Positions 34,380 through 43,410 are shown, numbered from the stretch's first letter. The stretch is DNA of 52,080 bases from Candidatus Yaniella excrementavium (GCA_019115865.1 DXCT01000009.1:1-52080), one strand, 5' to 3'. The notes: generated from the sequence alone by a model not told the origin. Numbers and translations are program-made.

Positions 34380-35474
34380 ATGACACAAGCAACAACGAAG
34401 TCCCCGTTCCGCTCAGCACTGGCGAGCGTTCCCACCTATAAAGCTGGGAAACAACCGGCAGCAACCTCCGGGCTCACCCCGTATAAACTGTCCTCCAACG
34501 AGCACTATCTACCACCCCTACCAGGCATCCTGGAAACCCTAGCGGAGCCAATCAATCCAGCAAACTACCCGGACCCATCCGCGACCGCGCTCATCTCAGC
34601 ACTGTCCGACTACTTACAAGTCCCCAACGATCACATCACCGTCGGAGCAGGTGGTTCAGAAATGCTGACCGCCATCTCCCACGTTACGCTCGAGGCCGGA
34701 ACAGAAGTGGTGTACCCATCCCCCAGTTTCGAGCTCTATGCTCAAGCTGCAGCGCTGAACGGGGCAACGCAAAAACCGGTCAAACTCACCGACGAGTTCA
34801 AGCATGACCTCCCGGCTATGGCCGACGCCATCACCGACCGCACCCGGTTGGTACTGTTGTGTTCACCAAATAACCCCACGGGCCCAACGATCAGCAAAAC
34901 TGAGTTCGACGAGTTCATGGCCAAAGTGCCCTCTGCCGTACTCGTCGTGTTGGACGAAGCCTACTGGGAGTTCATCACCGAGCGCGCAGCGGTCAACGGG
35001 CTATCAGCCCTGAACGACTACGACAACCTCGTACTGGTCCGCACCCTGTCCAAAGCACACGGCCTCGCCGGCCTGCGGATTGGTTACGCCGTAGCCCAAC
35101 CGCACATCATTCGCCAGCTCCGTAAGGCAGGCATTCCATTCAGCGTCACCGCACCGAGCCAGAAGGCAGCGATCGCTTCGCTAGAGCGGATCGCCGAGGT
35201 CCTACAGCGCGCTCAAACCGTTGCAGAGGTGCGCGACCAATTCGTCACCGACCTGCGTGGTCAAGGTTGGAACGTGCCCGATGCTCAAGCGAACTTCGTC
35301 TGGCTCCCACTGGGTGATTTATCGACGGCGTTCGAGGACGCCTGCGTGGCACAATCCCTCGCCGTGCGAAACCTTAACGACGGTGTGCGGATCAGCATCG
35401 GTGAGCCTGAAGCGATGGAGCGGGTGCTGCAGGTCGCAGCCGAGTTCCGGCAACAGCACTACCCAACCGCATAA
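34380..35474 (+). CDS. HisC-like aminotransferase (histidinol-phosphate / aromatic)
   Basis: 364 residues, class-I/II PLP fold. Start ATG 34380 follows nhaC by 7 bases. Seen: KLSSNEHYLPPLP near the N-terminus, YPDPSATALISALSDYL, the GAGGSEML phosphate-binding loop, CSPNNPTG, VLDEAYWEF, and the PLP-lysine motif TLSKAHGLAGLRIGY. This set matches HisC and the actinobacterial aromatic aminotransferase Pat. No other his genes are near, so an aromatic or catabolic transamination is more likely than histidine synthesis. Pairing with an NhaC antiporter suggests that NhaC might move the amino-acid substrate (inference). Confidence 0.85.
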   Translation: MTQATTKSPFRSALASVPTYKAGKQPAATSGLTPYKLSSNEHYLPPLPGILETLAEPINPANYPDPSATALISALSDYLQVPNDHITVGAGGSEMLTAISHVTLEAGTEVVYPSPSFELYAQAAALNGATQKPVKLTDEFKHDLPAMADAITDRTRLVLLCSPNNPTGPTISKTEFDEFMAKVPSAVLVVLDEAYWEFITERAAVNGLSALNDYDNLVLVRTLSKAHGLAGLRIGYAVAQPHIIRQLRKAGIPFSVTAPSQKAAIASLERIAEVLQRAQTVAEVRDQFVTDLRGQGWNVPDAQANFVWLPLGDLSTAFEDACVAQSLAVRNLNDGVRISIGEPEAMERVLQVAAEFRQQHYPTA

Positions 35475-35489
35475 CAATCGTCCGGTCAT

Positions 35490-35527
35490 AAAGGGCCCTT
35501 GTCGAGATATCGAAGCAAGGGCCCTTT
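35490..35527. terminator. 12-bp hairpin terminator after the aminotransferase
   Basis: AAAGGGCCCTTG (35490-35501) and CAAGGGCCCTTT (35516-35527) are perfect complements around a 14-base loop, 16 bases past the stop. The T-run after it is short. Confidence 0.75.
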
Positions 35528-35581
35528 ACAAAACTACCCGTAAATATCTTGTTCCGGGCAGCTATGTTATAAGCAACGTTA

Positions 35582-35587
35582 TATAGT
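35582..35587 (+). promoter_or_regulatory. Candidate -10 box for a leaderless LCP transcript
   Basis: TATAGT ends 7 bases before the ATG at 35595, so transcription would begin at or next to the start codon. No ribosome binding site precedes that ATG, which fits leaderless translation, common in actinobacteria. No good -35 box is visible. Tentative. Confidence 0.3.
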
Positions 35588-35594
35588 GTCTTAT

Positions 35595-36611
35595 ATGACT
35601 GAGAATCTTCTGGAACCAACAGGCACCAAGAGCCAGCCTAAGTCTAAGAAAAAAGTATTGTTCTGGACTCTGGGCATCTTTTTGGTGTTTGTTCTCATTG
35701 CCGGTGGCATCATCTGGGCTGCCCTTTCCAAGCTCGGCGATTTCGAGACGATCGACAATGCGTTCCCGGAAGAATCGACTCGCCCCGAGGCAAGTGTGGC
35801 CGCCGAAGGCGAAGGCGACCCCTCGATGAACATTCTGCTGCTTGGTTCTGACTCCAGAGCCGATACGACAACACCTATCCTTGATGATCTGGGCAATCGC
35901 GCCGATACCATCATGGTCGCTCACATTCCATCAGACCGCAGCGGCGTCCAGATCATGTCGATCATGCGCGACTCCTGGGTAGAAATCCCCGGCTACGGTC
36001 ACTCTAAGATCAATGCGGCGATGTCGCACGGTGGCGTACCGCTGATGATTGAGACGGTCGAAGACATTATCGACCAGCGCATCGACCACGTCGCGGTCGC
36101 AGATTTCAATGGTTTCCAGAACATGACCAACGCTCTGGGCGGCGTCGAAGTGAATAATCCACAAGCATTCTCTTACGGTGACCACCAGTTCGCACAAGGG
36201 CCCATAACCCTCAGCGGCGATGAAGCTCTCACGTTTGTGCGCAGCAGGAACTTCTCGGATGGGGACTACACCCGGGTAGCGAACCAGCAGCTGTTCATGA
36301 AGGGCATGGCCGGTGAAGTTTTGTCTCGCGATACCCTCACCAGCCCCGGCAAACTCAATGACCTTATTGAAGCCACCACACCCTATGTTGCACTCGATGG
36401 CGACTTCGGTGCTGGCACAATGGTCGGCCTAGGCACCTCGATGTCGTCGGTTCGCGCCAACGACATCACCAGCTTCACGCTGCCAACCTCCGGACTCGGC
36501 ACCGAGGGCGGCGGCCAATCAGTGGTCTACATAGATTGGGATGAGCTGGAAGAAGTCCAAGAACGCTTCAAGAACGACGACCTCGCCGACTACCAGCCTG
36601 ATCCGCGCTAA
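35595..36611 (+). CDS. LytR-CpsA-Psr (LCP) family cell-wall glycopolymer ligase
   Basis: 338 residues from ATG 35595 (GTG 35586 is in frame). A short cytosolic Lys-rich N-terminus is followed by one membrane helix (about residues 20-42), then the extracellular LCP domain: MNILLLGSDSRAD, NRADTIMVAHIPSDRSGVQIMSIMRDSWVEIPGYG, SKINAAMSHGG, ADFNGFQNMTNALGGVEV, and the closing DEALTFVRSRNFSDGDYTRVANQQLFMKGM. The conserved Arg and Asp residues for polyprenyl-phosphate binding are in place. It attaches secondary polymers to peptidoglycan outside the membrane. Confidence 0.92.
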   Translation: MTENLLEPTGTKSQPKSKKKVLFWTLGIFLVFVLIAGGIIWAALSKLGDFETIDNAFPEESTRPEASVAAEGEGDPSMNILLLGSDSRADTTTPILDDLGNRADTIMVAHIPSDRSGVQIMSIMRDSWVEIPGYGHSKINAAMSHGGVPLMIETVEDIIDQRIDHVAVADFNGFQNMTNALGGVEVNNPQAFSYGDHQFAQGPITLSGDEALTFVRSRNFSDGDYTRVANQQLFMKGMAGEVLSRDTLTSPGKLNDLIEATTPYVALDGDFGAGTMVGLGTSMSSVRANDITSFTLPTSGLGTEGGGQSVVYIDWDELEEVQERFKNDDLADYQPDPR

Positions 36612-36697
36612 CTCCGATCTGGAATTCTGGTAATTCACGGAAATGCTTGATCTGCTAACGTGGCAACATCACACCACACCATTCAGAGGATCGAGCG

Positions 36698-37678
36698 ATG
36701 AAACGCGTATCGAGGGTTCTCGCCGCCGTGGCAGCGTTAGTTTTCGCAAGCTGTGGCACAAATCCTGAACCCAATGACACAGCAGGCTCGGCAACCACCG
36801 AGGCTTCGGCCATCACACATGATGCAGAGCAGCCAGATCACAGCGGTTCGCAAGAACCCCCGAATTCACCGGCCACCGATGTAGAAACTCAGGGCCCGGG
36901 TGCCGCCGATAGCCTGGAACATTTGCTGACCACCCTTAACACTGTGTACAACGACAACGTGGGTCACGGAAACTTCTCTGGAGAATGCGATGCACCCTTT
37001 GCAACACTCGAGGAGTTCCGTGAATGTAGTCCTGATGACCCCATCGCCTATCTAGACTCGATCGAAGCACCGCAACGAGGCGAGCTCATTGTCACGTTAC
37101 TGCCGGATTCCTGGGGTGGTGGTGGATATGATCCAGACAGGGTGTTCACCGTACCTTACCTCGCGGAGATTCTGCACGGCTATATCGGCAGGCATACTAA
37201 CGGCATACTGCAAGTAACCACCACAACGCCAGACGGCGAATATCAGGCTACTCAGGGAAGACTGCCAACAGCTGAGAACTCCGATGCCCCAACCGGTGCA
37301 GCAGAACTTGAAGCGTGGGCGGATGAGCGGTTCGATGACTGGCTACGCTCCATGAATTTCACCTACCAGGGGCTCTGCGGGGGTGTGGATTCGGTTGCAG
37401 ACTATCGTCAATGTGTTCCAGATGATCCGCACGGTTACATCACCGATTTCGAAGCCCCTGTGGCAGGCGAACTCGTCGTCCGTATCGAAAAGGGCCCGTG
37501 GCAGGGTGGCCCGTATGAGCCTGCTGCAACGTTCATGGCGGGAAATATGATGCTAAAAATTGTGTCCTATTCCAATGACGTCGATCTTTTGACCGTCATC
37601 ACTCCCGACGGAGAAACCCACACCGTCGAGTACGCCCCAAGTGGTTACACCGATACCACCAGAGAACCGACCGTATAA
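36698..37678 (+). CDS. Lipoprotein with two tandem related domains, unknown function
   Basis: 326 residues. The signal peptide ends in the lipobox FASC (Cys19), and a Thr/Ser/Pro-rich spacer reaches about residue 75. Two related domains follow (about 88-185 and 220-318). Each has a Cys, then F/Y-R-E/Q-C-x-P-D-D-P-x-x-Y, then E-A-P-x-x-G-E-L-V/I-V, a G-rich stretch with a Tyr and Pro/Asp, and a final T-P-D-G-E strand. The paired Cys residues in each half could form a disulfide. I do not recognise the family. It follows the LCP gene by 86 bases on the same strand, which hints at a cell-envelope role. RBS GAGGA lies upstream. Confidence 0.75.
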   Translation: MKRVSRVLAAVAALVFASCGTNPEPNDTAGSATTEASAITHDAEQPDHSGSQEPPNSPATDVETQGPGAADSLEHLLTTLNTVYNDNVGHGNFSGECDAPFATLEEFRECSPDDPIAYLDSIEAPQRGELIVTLLPDSWGGGGYDPDRVFTVPYLAEILHGYIGRHTNGILQVTTTTPDGEYQATQGRLPTAENSDAPTGAAELEAWADERFDDWLRSMNFTYQGLCGGVDSVADYRQCVPDDPHGYITDFEAPVAGELVVRIEKGPWQGGPYEPAATFMAGNMMLKIVSYSNDVDLLTVITPDGETHTVEYAPSGYTDTTREPTV

Positions 37679-37700
37679 ACGTAAATTTTAGCGTTTATAC
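37673..37700. terminator. Bidirectional hairpin containing both stop codons
   Basis: GTATAAACG (37673-37681) and CGTTTATAC (37692-37700) are perfect complements around a 10-base A/T-rich centre. The stops of the two convergent genes lie inside it. Confidence 0.65.
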
Positions 37701-38470
37701 ACGGTGTGATCCCACTGCTCTTGGTCTGGTGTTGATGTCGCGTATCGCAACCGGTAGGGCTCTTTCGCTGCGAACTCTTCGAGCAGGATTTTCACGAGGT
37801 CGTCACCGGTAAGCCAAGTGCGTTGAAGACGTTGTGCCCTGAATGCGCCAAAGCCTAAGTGCGGCATTTCGTCAGAATCTATCAGCTGTTGCAGGGTCAT
37901 GTTGTTTCGCATTGTTCCTATGCGCAGCAAGCTGACAGGGAGTCCAGATGCATCGCTTGCGAACCGTCCAAGTGCTTCCATATAGGCTTTTGCCGCGCCA
38001 TAGAGCCCATCGGGCCGAGGCAGATCCGAGGGCTGCACGTGGCCGTCTGTCGTCCCGGCCATGAATTCTCGCTCGGGCCAGCCAGCCGCATGGTTGCTCG
38101 AGGCGAGAACAACTCTGCGAGTGCCATGTGAAATTGCCGAGGCAAGAATTCGATTGGTCGCGTCCATTTCAGTGGCATAAATCCCCTGTTTGCCGTCGGG
38201 TGCCCCAGTCGCCAGATGCAGTACGTAATCGACGTCTTTGATGAGCTGGTCCAGTAGGTGTTCCGCGTTCAAATCGGCCTGATGTGTTTCGGCGAAATCT
38301 TGGTTCTCAATATCTGCCACGTCGATCCCTACGAGGTCATACGACTGGGAAAGTTGTTCAGTAATCAGGCTCGAGACAGTCCCAGCTGCACCGGTAATGA
38401 GGATGCGGCGCCCTTTGCGTCGAGGCTTCCAGTGCAGTCCGCCTGCCGGTGTTTCGATAGGAAGATCCAT
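37688..38470 (-). CDS. NAD-dependent epimerase/dehydratase (uronate-dehydrogenase-like SDR)
   Basis: 260 residues. An extended-type SDR: nucleotide motif LITGAAGTVSSLI near residues 25-37, VDYVLHLATGAPDG, the active-site SSNHAAGWP segment, and the YGAAKAYMEALGRF catalytic Tyr-Lys pair (Y-x-x-x-K). The later LRIGTMR and RTWLTGDDLVK motifs match the uronate dehydrogenase-like group of sugar oxidoreductases. Substrate cannot be fixed. It follows the large AAA+ gene on the same strand by 20 bases and may share its transcript. Confidence 0.82.
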   Translation of the reverse strand: MDLPIETPAGGLHWKPRRKGRRILITGAAGTVSSLITEQLSQSYDLVGIDVADIENQDFAETHQADLNAEHLLDQLIKDVDYVLHLATGAPDGKQGIYATEMDATNRILASAISHGTRRVVLASSNHAAGWPEREFMAGTTDGHVQPSDLPRPDGLYGAAKAYMEALGRFASDASGLPVSLLRIGTMRNNMTLQQLIDSDEMPHLGFGAFRAQRLQRTWLTGDDLVKILLEEFAAKEPYRLRYATSTPDQEQWDHTVYKR

Positions 38471-38490
38471 AGCGTATTTCCCATCGTCGC

Positions 38491-41400
38491 TTACGTTGTT
38501 GCTAAAGACTCAAGGAGCGGTGTTTCGATGTGTAGGGCTGCCTCGCCTTCCACATCATGATCGATAAGCCACTTTTTGTGTTGTTTTTCAATATGCTGGG
38601 CGTAATTACGAGCCCAGCGGCCATTGGACTGCTCTTGGCTGGAAAGCTTTGCGTATTCCGTTGCAGCGATCCTAGAAACGACACGTTCGTCGAACGTCCA
38701 GGACCGTCCCAATCGGGCGCACACGATTTGAGCGACTTCCTGCGCAGTGTAGTCGGGGAATTCTATAGTCAGCGGGATGCGCGAACGCAGGCCAGGATTT
38801 GCTGCCAGGAAATCCTGTATTTGGTCGGTGTATCCGGCAAAGATCGCAACGAACTTTTCTCGGTCATTCTCCAAACGGGTCATGAAGGTTTCGATTGCCA
38901 TTTTGCCAAAATCATTGGGCGACTGCTCAACATAGAGCTGGTACGCCTCATCCACGAACAGCACTCCGCCCATCGCTTCGTCGATCGCTTTGGTCGTATT
39001 GGCTTCAGTGTGCCCAATGAAACTGCCAACAAGTAAGGAACGGTCAACTTCCTTCACGGTTGGTGTCTCAAGAATTCCGAGGTTGTAGAACAGTTTCGAG
39101 ATGATAGCTGCTACCGTTGTTTTTCCTGTTCCGGGATTGCCGGTGAACACCATATGATATGTGGGACGATCCATCGTGGGTTGCACCGAGGCCAGCTTCG
39201 CATTGGCTCGGACTTCGTCGATCAGATCATGCACCCATGCCTTCACCGCTTTCAACCCCACCAGCTGGTCCAACTCATCCAAGAGCATTTCGACGTTTTC
39301 GGCTTTTTGTTCCGAGCTTCCGCCGCTCAAGGCATACAGATCGTCATCGGTGATCGTCTCGGTGTCATCTGCATCGGTCTCCATCACGCGACGCACCATC
39401 TGCTTCACAAGTTGTTCATTAAAGTTCCGGACCCACCGTCCGTTACTGTTCTCGCTACTTTGGCGATACTTCGCTGCGACGATTTGGGAGTACAGCTCTT
39501 GCGACACCCTGTAATCAGCATTGAGCAGACTCTGATAGCCAATCTGTACGATCTCCTGTTCAGAATAGTCTTCGAAATCGAATCTGTTGGGTATGCGGGA
39601 TTTCAGTCCCGGGTTCATGTTTAGGAAATCTTGCATCTGCTTCGGATATCCGGCGAAAATGATAACGGTTGACTCACGGTTGTCTTCCATGAAGGTGATA
39701 ATCGTATCGACAGCTTCTTGAGCAAACTCGTTATTGCCCTGTTGATATAGGGAATACGCCTCATCAATAAAGAGCACGCCACCTCGAGCGCGTTCCAAAA
39801 CGCTCTGTGTCATGTTGGCCGATGTTCCCAGTGCTTCGCCGACCAAATCTCGCCGTTGTACTTCGAGAAACGTATCGTTTTGGATTGCTCCAGCGTTATA
39901 CAGTACCTGGCCCAAGAGCCGAGCAACTGTTGTTTTACCTGTTCCAGGATTTCCAAGGAACAAACTATGCATGGTTTGCTCGGTAGTCTTCAAACCACGC
40001 TCCAGCCGACGCTGGTTGAACTCGACGAGTTGAGTAAAGTCTGCTGCCTGTTGTTTGACTTTGGTCAGCCCGACCAAAGCATGCAATTCAGCTAGCGGGT
40101 CTTGATCGGCCTCGGGCTCCTCGGGCTCCGGAGTTTGCTCGGTGCTGACCAGAGATTCTTCGTGGTCGCCATTGACAGTCCCCTCAGTACGCGTATCAGC
40201 AGTTGGCGCAGCAGGTTGTGACCGGGTGTTCTGTTCGTGAAACGCAACCGTCTCACCTACCACGGCGACCTGTGCTGACGGCGTCTGCTCTACCCGGACC
40301 ACACCATGCTCAGGACCGCTTGCGTGTTGAATATTTAAGCTGCCATCATCCACACTGAAAGCAATGTACTCATCTTCTGTGTGAACCTGCTCAAGGTAAA
40401 CGCTGGAACCCGTTGTAATTCGAAGGGTGTCCAGGTCAAGACTGTTGCTATACAACCGGAGCTCACCGGTTCCTGTTACGGTAGCAGCCTGTCCCGCTGC
40501 CAGTGACACTGCCGAGGACTCTTGCAAATGAGCAGAAGCTCCCCTCAAAATGCTGACCCAACCAATCAAGGATCGTGTTGCAGCTAGGTGGGCACCATCA
40601 ACGATCTGAGTCGTGCCAAGCTCACGCTCAGTTTCGGACTCAACCGCGGAATCAATCATAATCAACGTGCCGGCTTCCGCGTGGATAGCGGGAAGTTCTC
40701 CATCGGCTTCCGGAAATACCGACACATTGGTTAGCGTCAAGGATCCGTCGTCAGCCACCACTACACTATTGCGCCCGTTCACAGGACAAATTGAAATATT
40801 CGACACGGTTTGCTGAGCACTCGAGCGCCGGACAACCGTGCCATGCAGCACGGTATTCGCGGCAGCGCCCAGGCCCTCAATATTGATATCTAACGACAAC
40901 ACATTGTCGACGTCATCCAGAAAGTAGTGGCCTTCCTCGACCAGCAACGTGTCACCCTCATGCAGTAACGGCAGCACCGCATCCCGAAAGCGTCGAGCGT
41001 CTTCCTGCTGCCATACGACACGCTTCAGTCCATCCAGTGTCGATGCTACTGGAGCTTTGGTATCAGGATCCATGAGGACTACAGCATCGTCAGCTGCATG
41101 AATGGTTGATGTGCCTTTCGTGTACACCGGTAGCGGACTGTCCGATTCCAACTGAATATCATCCAACTGCAGAAAGCTTTCATCAACGTAGGCTTCAAAG
41201 CTGGCTTCGGAACCGTAGAGCGTGCCGACCTGTGCAACCGACTCATTATTGAGCACCAAACACCGTAAACCATCAGGCGGGCTCAAGTACAGATTGCTCG
41301 GAGCGATTACCTTTGAACCATCCGAGGCGTTCACCAGGCACGCCCGCACATGATCTAACTCTGCATAGCTGGCCGCGAGGCTGACCTCGGGCAGCGTGGT

Positions 41401-41841
41401 ATTTGTTGCCAGCAGCGAGCCATATGACTCGATAGCGACACCGCGGCTCTTCTCACCAGCCACGCTCACCAGGCATTTTGTCATCACGACGGTCCCGCCA
41501 CTGCTGTACACAACGGGGTATTTCCCAGCTGCATCACCGTGTATATACACATCAGTCAGATCGACTCGGGCCTGATTATTCAGCACTTTCACGGCGTTAC
41601 GGAAGTGTGCGGCCTGGAGGGTCAGATTCTCCAACTGGACATGGCCAAGGGCCTCAATTTGGGTCTCAAGAATAATTTTGGTTGGGTCACCTTTACCCAC
41701 CACTCGAAGCTGGTTCATAAAAACAGGTTCAACCTTATAGTGGCCTTCGCCTACGACGATGACGTCCTGTGGTTTTGCCTTCTGCAGCGCTTCCATGAAA
41801 CCCATGCCAAACCAACCATGTGATACCCGGATTCTTGCCAC
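38491..41841 (-). CDS. Beta-helix protein with two CbxX/CfxQ-type AAA+ domains
   Basis: 1116 residues, GTG start at 41841 behind GGAAGGGA. Residues 1-525 show short repeating strands with turn-prone residues (for example VQLENLTLQAAHFRNAV, TVVMTKCLVSVAG, SLTLTNVSVF), the look of a right-handed parallel beta-helix. An acidic, Pro-rich linker covers about 525-580. AAA1 begins near 581 (Walker A GNPGTGKTT at 630-638, Walker B VLFIDEAY at 689-696). AAA2 begins near 854 (GNPGTGKTT at 901-909, VLFVDEAY at 960-967). Both have the NPGLRSRIP/NPGLKSRIP arginine segment and the SNGRW-x-RN motif of the CbxX/SpoVK/EccA family. No signal peptide: a cytosolic remodelling ATPase. The target is unknown. EccA of type VII secretion is TPR plus one such domain, but no secretion genes are nearby. 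Confidence 0.85.
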   Translation of the reverse strand: MARIRVSHGWFGMGFMEALQKAKPQDVIVVGEGHYKVEPVFMNQLRVVGKGDPTKIILETQIEALGHVQLENLTLQAAHFRNAVKVLNNQARVDLTDVYIHGDAAGKYPVVYSSGGTVVMTKCLVSVAGEKSRGVAIESYGSLLATNTTLPEVSLAASYAELDHVRACLVNASDGSKVIAPSNLYLSPPDGLRCLVLNNESVAQVGTLYGSEASFEAYVDESFLQLDDIQLESDSPLPVYTKGTSTIHAADDAVVLMDPDTKAPVASTLDGLKRVVWQQEDARRFRDAVLPLLHEGDTLLVEEGHYFLDDVDNVLSLDINIEGLGAAANTVLHGTVVRRSSAQQTVSNISICPVNGRNSVVVADDGSLTLTNVSVFPEADGELPAIHAEAGTLIMIDSAVESETERELGTTQIVDGAHLAATRSLIGWVSILRGASAHLQESSAVSLAAGQAATVTGTGELRLYSNSLDLDTLRITTGSSVYLEQVHTEDEYIAFSVDDGSLNIQHASGPEHGVVRVEQTPSAQVAVVGETVAFHEQNTRSQPAAPTADTRTEGTVNGDHEESLVSTEQTPEPEEPEADQDPLAELHALVGLTKVKQQAADFTQLVEFNQRRLERGLKTTEQTMHSLFLGNPGTGKTTVARLLGQVLYNAGAIQNDTFLEVQRRDLVGEALGTSANMTQSVLERARGGVLFIDEAYSLYQQGNNEFAQEAVDTIITFMEDNRESTVIIFAGYPKQMQDFLNMNPGLKSRIPNRFDFEDYSEQEIVQIGYQSLLNADYRVSQELYSQIVAAKYRQSSENSNGRWVRNFNEQLVKQMVRRVMETDADDTETITDDDLYALSGGSSEQKAENVEMLLDELDQLVGLKAVKAWVHDLIDEVRANAKLASVQPTMDRPTYHMVFTGNPGTGKTTVAAIISKLFYNLGILETPTVKEVDRSLLVGSFIGHTEANTTKAIDEAMGGVLFVDEAYQLYVEQSPNDFGKMAIETFMTRLENDREKFVAIFAGYTDQIQDFLAANPGLRSRIPLTIEFPDYTAQEVAQIVCARLGRSWTFDERVVSRIAATEYAKLSSQEQSNGRWARNYAQHIEKQHKKWLIDHDVEGEAALHIETPLLESLATT

Positions 41842-41929
41842 GCCTTGGTCCCTTCCTTATGTACCCTTCGTCACAACGATGCTACAAGTGGCAAAGACGT
41901 TTCTGCGCATTATCTCCGTATACACAGAA

Positions 41930-41960
41930 CAATGCCCCGGGTTTGAAACCCGGGGCATTG
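41930..41960. terminator. 15-bp near-loopless hairpin between menG and the AAA+ gene
   Basis: CAATGCCCCGGGTTT and its exact reverse complement are joined by a single G. This is the strongest hairpin in the stretch 41842-42089, which otherwise holds no gene. It should end transcription coming from the menG side on the minus strand. Confidence 0.75.
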
Positions 41961-42089
41961 AACTCTCATCACTCACACCTCGAAGAGGATGATTAAAAGC
42001 TTAGGGAACGATCCTGTTCACGAACTTGAGTTCCTCTCAAGATCAGGCATGAATCGTCTGAATATTCCCTGCATGCCAAGAGAAAAATT

Positions 42090-42806
42090 CTACGCAACTG
42101 GTTTTTGGGCCCAATGGATGGCCATGGTGCCGAACATCAGTGACTTGTATCCGGTGGCTACGAATCCAGCTTCCTGCATCATGTTTTCAATGCGATCCGC
42201 GGTGTGGAAGCCACGCGAAGTACGGGAAAGGTACTCGTAGGCGTCAGGATTCTGTGTGATCGCGTTGGCCAGACGCGGTACAACGTACTTGATGTAGGCC
42301 GTCGAGAATGGTTTGACGATATCACGCGGGGCAGGCGACATCTCGAGGCACGACATCATGCCGCCGGGTTTCAACACCCGGTACTGTTCGTCAAGAGTTT
42401 TGGCGATGTCGGTGACGTTGCGCAGGAGATAACCGTGGGTCACCGCGTCGAAGGTATTGTCCTGGTATGGCAGGTTCATTGCATCGCCGGTTTGCCAAAT
42501 AATATTCGAGCCGCCGGGACGATGGCGGGCAACTTCCAACATTTCGTTGGAGATATCCAGACCATAAACCTGTGCGCCGTAGCGCTGATTGGCTATTTCG
42601 AATGCGAGGTCGCCGGTGCCGGTGGCCACGTCGAGCACTTTTGGTGCCGGCCCGAGTTTGACGGCTTTGACCGTATCACGAATGAATCTGGGTTCTTGGC
42701 CCCAGGTCATAACCAGGTTCATGAGGTCGTAGCGGTCGGCAATATTATCGAACATTTCGGCCACGGTGGCACCGTGGGCGTCAACGGCTGAATGGTGTGT
42801 AGTCAC
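42090..42806 (-). CDS. menG: Demethylmenaquinone methyltransferase (MenG/UbiE)
   Basis: 238 residues, the standard length. VAEMFDNIADRYDLMNLVMTWGQE at the N-terminus, the SAM-binding VLDVATGTGDLAFEIA, YGLDISNEMLEVAR, FDAVTHGYLLRNVTD and the C-terminal YKSLMFGTMAIHWAQKP are diagnostic of MenG/UbiE. It performs the last methylation of menaquinone synthesis, using S-adenosylmethionine. No other men genes lie nearby. The ATG is followed by HHSAVDAHGATV, a plausible actinobacterial N-terminus. Confidence 0.95.
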   Translation of the reverse strand: MTTHHSAVDAHGATVAEMFDNIADRYDLMNLVMTWGQEPRFIRDTVKAVKLGPAPKVLDVATGTGDLAFEIANQRYGAQVYGLDISNEMLEVARHRPGGSNIIWQTGDAMNLPYQDNTFDAVTHGYLLRNVTDIAKTLDEQYRVLKPGGMMSCLEMSPAPRDIVKPFSTAYIKYVVPRLANAITQNPDAYEYLSRTSRGFHTADRIENMMQEAGFVATGYKSLMFGTMAIHWAQKPVA

Positions 42807-42846
42807 AGCACTTCAGTCTAGCTGACGCCCCGGTACTGGGCGTTTG

Positions 42847-43410
42847 TTAGTTCTCGACGATTCCGTAGACGGTCAGTGTTGCGCGGCCGAGTGTGTGGCC
42901 GTGGCGGTTGAAGCCGAAGAAGGCATTCGATGCGTCTGCGGGGATGTCGAGTTTTTCTACGTCCAGGGCGTGGACGGTGATGATGTAGCGGTGTGCTCCG
43001 TGGCCTGCTGGTGGTGCGGCACCGATGAATCCGGGGCCACCGCCGTCGTGTTTGAGTTGGAATGCGCCGGTGGGCAGACCGGATCCGTCGTCAGCCCCAG
43101 CATTCTCAGCCAATTCCGTGACATCTGCCGGGATGTTGCCGACTGACCAGTGCCAGAAACCCGAACCGGTGGGTGCGTCAGGATCGAAAATCGTGACGGC
43201 ATAGGATTTGGTGTCCTGTGGGGCGCCGGACCATGACAGTTGCGGTGAGATGTCCTGGCCGTTTGGTACACCCATAACGCCAGAGTATTGGGCCGCTGGC
43301 CATTGCTGCCCTTGCGTCACAGTGGTGGAGGTGACAGAGAATTCTGCGGCTTCTTCTAGTCGAGCGAATTGATCATTGCCAATGCGAGCAAGTTCGTTGA
43401 TATCTACCAT
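42847..43410 (-). CDS. YbhB/YbcL family Raf-kinase-inhibitor-like protein (PEBP)
   Basis: 187 residues. The PEBP signature is visible: SPQLSWSGAPQDTKSYAVTIFDPDAPTGSGFWHWSVGNIPADV, and later GFIGAAPPAGHGAHRYIITVHALDVEKLD. Ligand-site residues Asp in FDPDAPT and His in FWHW and GHGAHRY are kept. These cytosolic bacterial proteins have no firm biochemical role. The gene is followed on the same strand by menG, 40 bases on, so it may be co-transcribed with it. Confidence 0.92.
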   Translation of the reverse strand: MVDINELARIGNDQFARLEEAAEFSVTSTTVTQGQQWPAAQYSGVMGVPNGQDISPQLSWSGAPQDTKSYAVTIFDPDAPTGSGFWHWSVGNIPADVTELAENAGADDGSGLPTGAFQLKHDGGGPGFIGAAPPAGHGAHRYIITVHALDVEKLDIPADASNAFFGFNRHGHTLGRATLTVYGIVEN

